From contig JBJMIW010000261.1 in NCBI GenBank assembly GCA_045806665.1, forward strand, positions 1 through 19,374: DNA of 19,374 bases, in the 5' to 3' direction. Both the position numbers and the translations under genes were made by a program. This document shows, piece after piece, positions 14,939 through 19,374 of this stretch. Numbering within the stretch: the first letter of the stretch is position 1; each line of letters opens with the position of its first letter. Origin of the DNA: Actinoallomurus sp045806665. GTDB lineage: Bacteria; Actinomycetota; Actinomycetes; Streptosporangiales; Streptosporangiaceae. Under the pieces are notes generated by a model. That model made no database searches, was not told the origin of the DNA, and saw only the letters and a program-made list of their open reading frames with translations.

Positions 14939-15853
14939 CTAACCGGCGGCGGCGTCGGGCAGGCGCAGGCGGGCGTCCTCGAGCATCGCGCGGAACTCCC
15001 GCGCGACGGTCTCGGGGCGCTCCATCTGCGCGACGTGGCCGACGTCGGGCAGCACGACCACGCGGGAGCGCTTGAAGACCCGGCCCGCGCGCGCGGCCAT
15101 CCTCGGGTCGACGAGCCGGTCGTGCCGGCCGTAGATCACCAGGGTGGGCGCGATGACGCGGGCGGCGTAGCGCCACAGCGAGCGTCGCATGTAGGCGGTG
15201 ACGATGCCGCGCGAGGACGCGATGAGGGCCTCGGCATTGTGGGTGAGTTCGTCCCTGCGGCGTACGTCCTCGACGAGTTCCATCACGCGGTCGGGATGCA
15301 GGCCGGTCGGGTTCGCGAAGCACATCTCCAACGTGCCCTGCACCCGTTGCTCGGCGGGCAGCGTGGCCAGCCGCCGGACCGTCCAAGGGCCCACTCCGGG
15401 CACGGTCGCGGCGAGGATCCGCGCGGGTCCGTACCTCGGCCGCAGGTCGGGCAGGGCCGGTGAGATCAGTGTGAGGGAGCGCACCAGGTCGGGACGGGTG
15501 CCCGCGAGGCGCGTGGCGATGGCTCCGCCGAGGGAGTTGCCGAACAGGTGCACCGGCCCCCGGCCGCGCTTCTCGATCAGCCGCGCGACGGTGATCGTGT
15601 GGGCGTCGACGGAGTAGTCGCGGTCGGGCGGCGGCGGCGAGTGACCGAATCCGGGCAGGTCGACGGCGTCGCTGGTGACCTCGCCGGACAACAGGCCCAT
15701 GAGGTCGGTCCAGTTGGCAGAGGAGCCCGCCAGGCCGTGTACGAACAGCGCCGGATCGGCGTCGTCGCGCCCGGAGGGCGCCGTTCGCACGAAGACCTCG
15801 CGGTCGCCTAGCCGGACCAGATCTCCTGGCCACTGCGGGATCGGTGTGCTCAT
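14939..15853 (-). CDS. alpha/beta-fold hydrolase
   Basis: A 304-residue hydrolase. It has the oxyanion strip LFVHGLAGSSANW (from 37), DLPGFGHS after strand 4, the nucleophile elbow GNSLGG with Ser107, the acid Asp245 (YGRHDRLVD) and His273 (DVGHVAQMERPE). The triad is complete, so an active esterase, lipase or peptidase is likely; the substrate is unknown. There is no signal peptide. The frame could extend to 15976, but the extra residues are Arg/Ala-rich and the protein proper starts at ATG 15853 (MSTPIPQWPGDLVRLGDREV). The ribosome site is weak. It lies upstream of moeZ on the same strand and may be co-transcribed. In M. tuberculosis a lipase-like gene (lipV) is also near adnAB and moeZ (from memory). 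Confidence 0.88.
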   Translation of the reverse strand: MSTPIPQWPGDLVRLGDREVFVRTAPSGRDDADPALFVHGLAGSSANWTDLMGLLSGEVTSDAVDLPGFGHSPPPPDRDYSVDAHTITVARLIEKRGRGPVHLFGNSLGGAIATRLAGTRPDLVRSLTLISPALPDLRPRYGPARILAATVPGVGPWTVRRLATLPAEQRVQGTLEMCFANPTGLHPDRVMELVEDVRRRDELTHNAEALIASSRGIVTAYMRRSLWRYAARVIAPTLVIYGRHDRLVDPRMAARAGRVFKRSRVVVLPDVGHVAQMERPETVAREFRAMLEDARLRLPDAAAG

Positions 15854-16151
15854 CCTGCTCGCGGCGTGGAGACTCCGGCCGTCTGGTCGGAGAGGAGCCG
15901 CCGCTGCCTCCCCTCTTCTGCTACCGAACGCGGATCCACGATAACGGCGTGGACTCGCGGCCGGGCTACCGGGCACGACGTAGGGCGCCCGCCGGAGGCG
16001 GGACCTGGCCGTTCACCGCTGATCACCGGCCCCTCCCGTGCCAAGGAGCGGGAATCTCCCGTCCTCGCGCGGGAGAACGTCGGATCGCTTCGAACGATAC
16101 CCGCGGCCGATCTACGACCTCGCCTGGCTTGACCGGATCTTGAGTGAAACA
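15854..16151. other. 298-base spacer upstream of the hydrolase gene
   Basis: I see no credible gene here. Frames crossing it on both strands lack codon bias and known motifs. It holds two small hairpins: CCCGCC-gga-GGCGGG (15988-16002), and TCTCCCG (16055-16061) with CGGGAGA (16070-16076). The hydrolase promoter should lie here; TATCGT (16094-16099, minus strand) fits a -10 box but has no good -35 partner. Confidence 0.5.
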
Positions 16152-16181
16152 GGGCCCCGCACCGTCCTCGGTGCGGGGCCC
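16152..16181 (-). terminator. terminator of the DEAD-box helicase gene
   Basis: GGGCCCCGCACCG (16152-16164) and CGGTGCGGGGCCC (16169-16181) form a perfect 13-bp stem around a TCCT loop, 10 bases after the helicase stop. On the minus strand TGTTTCAC follows, a short T-rich tail. It is the strongest hairpin in the window. Confidence 0.85.
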
Positions 16182-16191
16182 ATGCCATCGG

Positions 16192-17652
16192 TCAGCGCGC
16201 CGTTTCCGGGCGGGTGCGGCGGTTGTCGTGCCGGCCCGCGGCGACTCGGCCTGCGGCGCCACCGCGGCCGCCGGACCGAGCACCGCCCGTCAGACCGCCG
16301 GGCTCCCGCCGCTGCCGGAGAACGTCGCGGCGCTCGCCGTCACGGTTGCCGCCCTGGCGCCCGTCACCGTGCTCGCCGTCGAAGCGCCCGCCGGGCCGCC
16401 GGTCGCGGCGGCCACCCGGACGGGGTCCGCGACGCTGGGGACGCGGCTCGGGCTCGGGCGCCACCGGGATGCCGCTCGGCCGCTGCGCCCCGGTGATGCG
16501 CGTCAGCGTCTCGTCGCCGACGGTGACCCTCGACCGCAGGGCTCGGACCCCGGCGCGCCGCATCATCCGTTCGGTGTTGCGCACTTCGTTGTGGGCGACC
16601 AGCGTGGCGACGGTGCCGCGCTCGCCCGCCCGGGCGGTGCGGCCGGCGCGGTGCAGGTAGTCCTTGTGGTCGGCGGCCGGGTCGACGTGCACGACCAGGC
16701 TCACGTCGTCCACGTGGATGCCGCGGGCGGCCACGTCGGTGGCGATCAGCACCCCGACCTTGCCCTCGCGGAAGTTCGCGAGGGTCCGGGTACGGGCCGA
16801 CTGGGTCTTTCCGCCGTGCAGGGCACCGGCGCGGACGCCGACGCGGGCCAGCTTCTTGACCAGTGCGTCCACGCCGTGCTTGGTGCGGACGAACATGATC
16901 GTACGACCGTCGCGGCCGGCGACCTCGGCGAGGACGTCCTGCTTGTCGGCGCGGTCGACGATGAACAGGTGGTGGTCCATGGTCTCCACCGGCGCGGCGG
17001 CCGGGGCGATGGAGTGGGTCACCGGGTCGTGCAGGTAGCGGCGGACGAGCTTGTCGACGTCCCCGTCCAGCGTGGCGGAGAACAGCAGCCGCTGGCCGTC
17101 GGAGGGGATCTGGTCGAGCAGCCTGGAGACCGCAGGCAGGAAGCCGAGGTCGCACATGTGGTCGGCCTCGTCCAGGACGGTGACCCGCACCTCGGCGAGC
17201 GAGCACTCGCCGCGCTCGATCAGGTCGGTGAGCCGGCCGGGCGTGGCGACCAGCAGGTCGACGCCGCGGCGCAGCGCCTGGATCTGCTTGGGCATCGACA
17301 TGCCGCCGACGACGGTCTTGGTCTGCAGCCCGAGGCTGCGGCCCAGCGGGTCCAGGGCGTCCTGGACCTGCATGGCGAGTTCGCGGGTGGGGACGAGGAT
17401 CAGCGCGCGCGGCCGCTTCGGCGCGGCCTGCTCGCCGGCGAGACCGGCCAGCAGCGGCAGGCCGAACGCCAGCGTCTTACCCGATCCGGTCTGGCCGCGT
17501 CCGAGCACGTCACGCCCGGCGATCGCGTCGGGGAGACAGGCGGCCTGGATGGGGAACGGCGCGGCGATACCGCGGCGTGCCAGCGCCGACACCAGGGGTG
17601 CCGGCAGGCCGAGCTCGGCGAAAGTGGGCAGGGTCGATACACCTTCAGTCAA
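16192..17652 (-). CDS. DEAD-box RNA helicase, RhlE-like
   Basis: ATP-dependent RNA helicase, 486 residues. All core motifs are present: FPIQAACLP (Q motif), GQTGSGKT (53-60), PTRELA, TPGRL, DEAD at 161-164, SATL, MFVRTK, ATDVAARGIHV and HRAGRTARAG. From about 395 the protein is a basic Arg/Gly-rich tail with RGG-like stretches, probably for RNA binding. These enzymes act in ribosome assembly, RNA decay or cold adaptation; which applies here is unknown. I chose TTG 17652 (LTEGVSTLPTFAELG): AGAGG lies seven bases upstream, there is no ATG or GTG near the domain start, and the longer frame to 18057 only reads across the Ku gene's 3' end. The leader can fold over the ribosome site. M. tuberculosis has rhlE in a comparable place (from memory). 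Confidence 0.92.
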   Translation of the reverse strand: MTEGVSTLPTFAELGLPAPLVSALARRGIAAPFPIQAACLPDAIAGRDVLGRGQTGSGKTLAFGLPLLAGLAGEQAAPKRPRALILVPTRELAMQVQDALDPLGRSLGLQTKTVVGGMSMPKQIQALRRGVDLLVATPGRLTDLIERGECSLAEVRVTVLDEADHMCDLGFLPAVSRLLDQIPSDGQRLLFSATLDGDVDKLVRRYLHDPVTHSIAPAAAPVETMDHHLFIVDRADKQDVLAEVAGRDGRTIMFVRTKHGVDALVKKLARVGVRAGALHGGKTQSARTRTLANFREGKVGVLIATDVAARGIHVDDVSLVVHVDPAADHKDYLHRAGRTARAGERGTVATLVAHNEVRNTERMMRRAGVRALRSRVTVGDETLTRITGAQRPSGIPVAPEPEPRPQRRGPRPGGRRDRRPGGRFDGEHGDGRQGGNRDGERRDVLRQRREPGGLTGGARSGGRGGAAGRVAAGRHDNRRTRPETAR

Positions 17653-17656
17653 GAAA

Positions 17657-17690
17657 GAACCTCTCGGAAATGGCCCGCCTCGAGAGGTTC
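17657..17690 (-). promoter_or_regulatory. hairpin covering the helicase ribosome binding site
   Basis: On the mRNA GAACCTCTCG (17690-17681) pairs perfectly with CGAGAGGTTC (17666-17657), a 10-bp stem with a 14-base loop. The 3' arm contains the Shine-Dalgarno AGAGG, and the TTG start follows four bases after the stem. When folded the ribosome site is buried, so translation should need opening of the stem, by temperature, a protein or the helicase itself. The arm runs into TTCTTTCTTG, T-rich enough that it might also act as a transcription attenuator. A smaller hairpin, GGCGC/GCGCC, lies upstream at 17728-17743. Confidence 0.65.
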
Positions 17691-17750
17691 CGCAAAATGG
17701 GGGATTGCGGACTCCAAGCCGGCCGTCGGCGCAGGAACGCGCCTGAACAT

Positions 17751-17758
17751 GAATTACA
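17751..17758 (-). promoter_or_regulatory. possible -10 box of the helicase gene
   Basis: The minus strand reads TGTAATTC here; TGTAAT matches TATAAT at five of six bases. A TTGGTG lies upstream, but only 14 bases away (16 if TAATTC is the box), so the -35 is unsure. It would give a leader of roughly 90 bases containing both hairpins. Confidence 0.3.
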
Positions 17759-17787
17759 CAGCTTACAGGGCTCACCAACACACCCGG

Positions 17788-17823
17788 GGGGATCTTCATT
17801 CCCGACCCGGCGGGTCGATCCCC
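17788..17823 (-). terminator. hairpin downstream of ku
   Basis: CGACCC-ggc-GGGTCG (17803-17817) is nested inside outer arms GGGGATC (17788-17794) and GATCCCC (17817-17823), which share one base with it. The structure starts 8 bases after the ku stop and separates ku from the helicase gene. There is no T-tract. Confidence 0.5.
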
Positions 17824-17830
17824 GATCCGG

Positions 17831-18805
17831 TCAGGCCGTCTTCCGGGTCCCGCTCTTCGCCTTGGCCTTGGTGTCTGCGGTCTTCTTGGCGCCGCCCTTG
17901 GCCGTGCCCGCCTTGGCCGTGCCGCTCTTCGCCGCGCCGCGGCCGCTCTTGGCCGCGCCGTCCTTGCGGGCGTGGGACCCGCCCTTCGCGGACCCGGCGG
18001 CCTTGCGCGCCTCGCCGTCGCCCTTGTCCGTGCGGCCCTTCTTCGCCGCCTCCACACTCGCCCGAAGCGCGCTGAGCAGGTCGGCGGCGGCCGGAGCCTC
18101 CTCCGGGGCCTCGGGGGCGACGATCTCGCGGCCCTCGATCTTCGCCTCGATGATCGCCTGCAGGGCCTCCCGGTAGGCGTCCTTGTAGTCGGTCGGGTCG
18201 AAGTCGCTCGTCATGGTCTCGATCAGCGAGGACGCCATCTGCAGCTCCTGGGGGCGGACGTCGACGTCCTCTTCGAGGAACGGGAAGTCCGCCTCGCGCA
18301 CTTCGTCCGGCAACAGCATCGTCTCGAGCACGAAGACGCCGTCCCGCACCCGTAGCGTGCCGAGCGACTCGCGCTGCCGGAGCGCCACTTTGACCACCGC
18401 GACCCTGTCGGAGTCCTCGAGGGCGTCGCGCAGCAGGACGTACGGCTTGACCCCCTGGGCGTCGGGCTCGAGGTAGTACGTCTTGCTGAAGTAGATCGGG
18501 TCGACCTGCTCCAGCGGCGTGAACTGCAGGACGTCGATGCGGCGGCTGGTCGACAGCGGCAGCTCGGCGAAGTCCTCGTCGGTGAGGACGACCATCTCCC
18601 CGTTCGGCAGTTCGTACCCCTTGGCGATGTCGGAGTACGACACTTCCTCGCCGTCGATCGTGCAGACGCGCTTGTACCGGATCCGGCCGCCGTCCGTGCG
18701 GTGGACCTGGTGGAACGCCACGTCCTTCTGCTCGGTGGCGGAGTACAGCTTCACCGGGATCGTGACCAGCCCGAACGAGATCGCGCCCTTCCAGATGCTG
18801 CGCAT
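17831..18805 (-). CDS. ku: Ku, non-homologous end-joining protein
   Basis: Bacterial Ku, a homodimeric ring that threads onto DNA ends and recruits the joining ligase. MRSIWKGAISFGLVTIPVKLY is the hallmark N-terminus; RIRYKRVC, VDPIYFSKTYYLEP and YREALQAIIEAKIEGREIV follow in the expected order. The core ends near residue 230. The last 65 residues or so are a Lys/Ala/Gly-rich low-complexity tail (AAKSGTAKAGTAKGGAKKTA), like histone H1 tails; basic Ku tails in other actinobacteria bind DNA. At 324 residues it is longer than the M. tuberculosis protein (about 273). ATG 18805 has a GGGTAGGG-type ribosome site. It diverges from the ligase gene, as ku and ligD do in M. tuberculosis. Confidence 0.96.
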   Translation of the reverse strand: MRSIWKGAISFGLVTIPVKLYSATEQKDVAFHQVHRTDGGRIRYKRVCTIDGEEVSYSDIAKGYELPNGEMVVLTDEDFAELPLSTSRRIDVLQFTPLEQVDPIYFSKTYYLEPDAQGVKPYVLLRDALEDSDRVAVVKVALRQRESLGTLRVRDGVFVLETMLLPDEVREADFPFLEEDVDVRPQELQMASSLIETMTSDFDPTDYKDAYREALQAIIEAKIEGREIVAPEAPEEAPAAADLLSALRASVEAAKKGRTDKGDGEARKAAGSAKGGSHARKDGAAKSGRGAAKSGTAKAGTAKGGAKKTADTKAKAKSGTRKTA

Positions 18806-18862
18806 GAGGAGTCCCTACCCTCCGCCCCGCCGAACTACCGACCACGGCTGCCCGAAATGCGA

Positions 18863-18936
18863 TCACCCGAATGTAGGCGCAGTCGCGGCCGACACGAAGT
18901 GTCCCCAGGGTGAGCGGGCCGTATGCGGTCGGGTGA
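18863..18936. promoter_or_regulatory. inverted repeat between ku and the ligase gene
   Basis: TCACCCGA (18863-18870) and TCGGGTGA (18929-18936) are perfect inverted copies 58 bases apart in the 184-base divergent promoter region. They could be paired operator half-sites for both genes, or chance. TACATT (18871-18876, minus strand) next to the first copy is a possible ku -10 box. Confidence 0.3.
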
Positions 18937-18989
18937 AACCACGACCCGGCATGGCGTCAGGCGTGGGCGGCGTGGGAAGAAATGATCGT

Positions 18990-19374
18990 ATGGGTGACCC
19001 CATGCCCTCCGATGTCCAGCCGATGCTCGCGACCGCGGGCGAGCTACCGGACGACGCCGACCGCTGGGGCCTGGAGCTCAAGTGGGACGGCGTCCGCGCC
19101 CTCGTGCACGTCTCCGGCGGACGGGTGCGCGCGATGGGCCGCCGAGGTCTGGACGCGACCCGCCGTTACCCCGAGCTGCAGGCACTCGCCGACCTGCTGC
19201 CCGGCCAGACGGCGGTCGTCGACGGTGAGGTGGTGGCGTTCGACGAACGCGGCCTGCCCAGCTTCCAGCGCCTGCAGCACCGCATGCACGTGGAGGACCC
19301 GGACGCCCGGCTCATCCGGCGCGTTCCGGTGCACTTCGTCGCCTTCGACCTGGTGTATCTGGACGGGTATCCCC
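18990..19374 (+). CDS. ligD: ATP-dependent DNA ligase, LigD/LigC type, 3' end cut
   Basis: Start of an ATP-dependent DNA ligase, 128 codons visible. Motif I is LELKWDGVRA, with Lys31 as the residue that takes AMP. DGEVVAFDERGLPSFQRLQHR is motif III and VHFVAFDLVYLDG motif IIIa. It opens directly with the ligase domain, unlike M. tuberculosis LigD, where polymerase and phosphoesterase domains come first. It is therefore either a stand-alone ligase (LigC-like) or a LigD with its other domains after the ligase; the window cannot decide. I chose ATG 18990 (MGDPMPSDVQPML), with GGGAAG ten bases upstream; ATG 19002 in the same frame is also possible. Its place beside ku supports a role in end joining. 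Confidence 0.88.
   Translation, partial: MGDPMPSDVQPMLATAGELPDDADRWGLELKWDGVRALVHVSGGRVRAMGRRGLDATRRYPELQALADLLPGQTAVVDGEVVAFDERGLPSFQRLQHRMHVEDPDARLIRRVPVHFVAFDLVYLDGYP

Noticed and set aside
15866..16132. 88-codon frame in the spacer before the hydrolase gene
   Set aside because: No ribosome site, no codon bias and no recognisable protein features.
17657..17690. LexA (SOS) box from GAAC/GTTC ends
   Set aside because: The GAAC and GTTC are 26 bases apart, not four; the sequence is better explained as an RNA hairpin.
17653..18057. N-terminal extension of the helicase frame to 621 residues
   Set aside because: The extra residues are Arg/Pro-rich, overlap the ku 3' end and its hairpin, and a good ribosome site precedes the TTG at 17652.
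16144..18075. 643-codon open frame on the plus strand opposite the DEAD-box helicase
   Set aside because: Antisense shadow; it crosses two opposite-strand genes and a strong terminator, and has no recognisable domain.
1..19374. High frequency of CGTACG/GTACG through the window
   Set aside because: It looks like a genome-wide word preference of high-GC actinomycetes and follows no feature here.

Overview
The window is very GC-rich. Genes overlap by a few bases, GTG and TTG starts are common, and third codon positions are almost always G or C. With AdnAB, MoeZ and a Ku/ATP-ligase pair, this points to a high-GC actinomycete, probably a filamentous one (Streptosporangiales or Streptomyces type). 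Species cannot be told from the sequence.

Layout. At 1-925 (+) is the 3' part of an aldo/keto reductase gene with a frameshift. At 968-7586 (-) is adnA-adnB, the actinobacterial helicase-nuclease that resects double-strand breaks. Between the two subunit genes lies a 40-codon reading frame (4252-4374) joined to both by 4-base GTGA overlaps; it is the most interesting unlisted item here. At 7719-8993 a rhomboid-like membrane protein gene (+) meets an unknown gene (-) tail to tail. At about 9080-11220 two copies of one intergenic repeat module lie on either side of a convergent pair: an AbiEi/DUF559-type gene with a damaged 3' end and a class I methyltransferase. At 11231-13552 (-) a three-gene run encodes a membrane-anchored protein of unknown function, a mycosin-like subtilase and an alkyltransferase-like DNA repair protein. 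At 13675-15853 (-) are moeZ and an alpha/beta hydrolase. At 16192-17652 (-) is a DEAD-box RNA helicase whose leader has a perfect 10-bp hairpin over its ribosome binding site. At 17831-19374 Ku (-) and an ATP-dependent DNA ligase (+, cut by the window end) diverge.

How the genes fit together. The clear theme is DNA-end repair: AdnAB resects broken ends for recombination, Ku and the ligase join ends directly, and the alkyltransferase-like protein flags alkylated guanines for excision repair. AdnAB, an alkyltransferase-like gene, MoeZ, a lipase-like hydrolase and a DEAD-box helicase also lie near each other in Mycobacterium tuberculosis (Rv3201c to Rv3211, recalled from memory). This part therefore looks like an old conserved neighbourhood. 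The repeat-flanked AbiEi/methyltransferase segment and the mycosin pair look like later additions.

No CRISPR array, tRNA, rRNA, insertion sequence, phage gene or replication origin was seen. Product calls rest on motifs read by eye.
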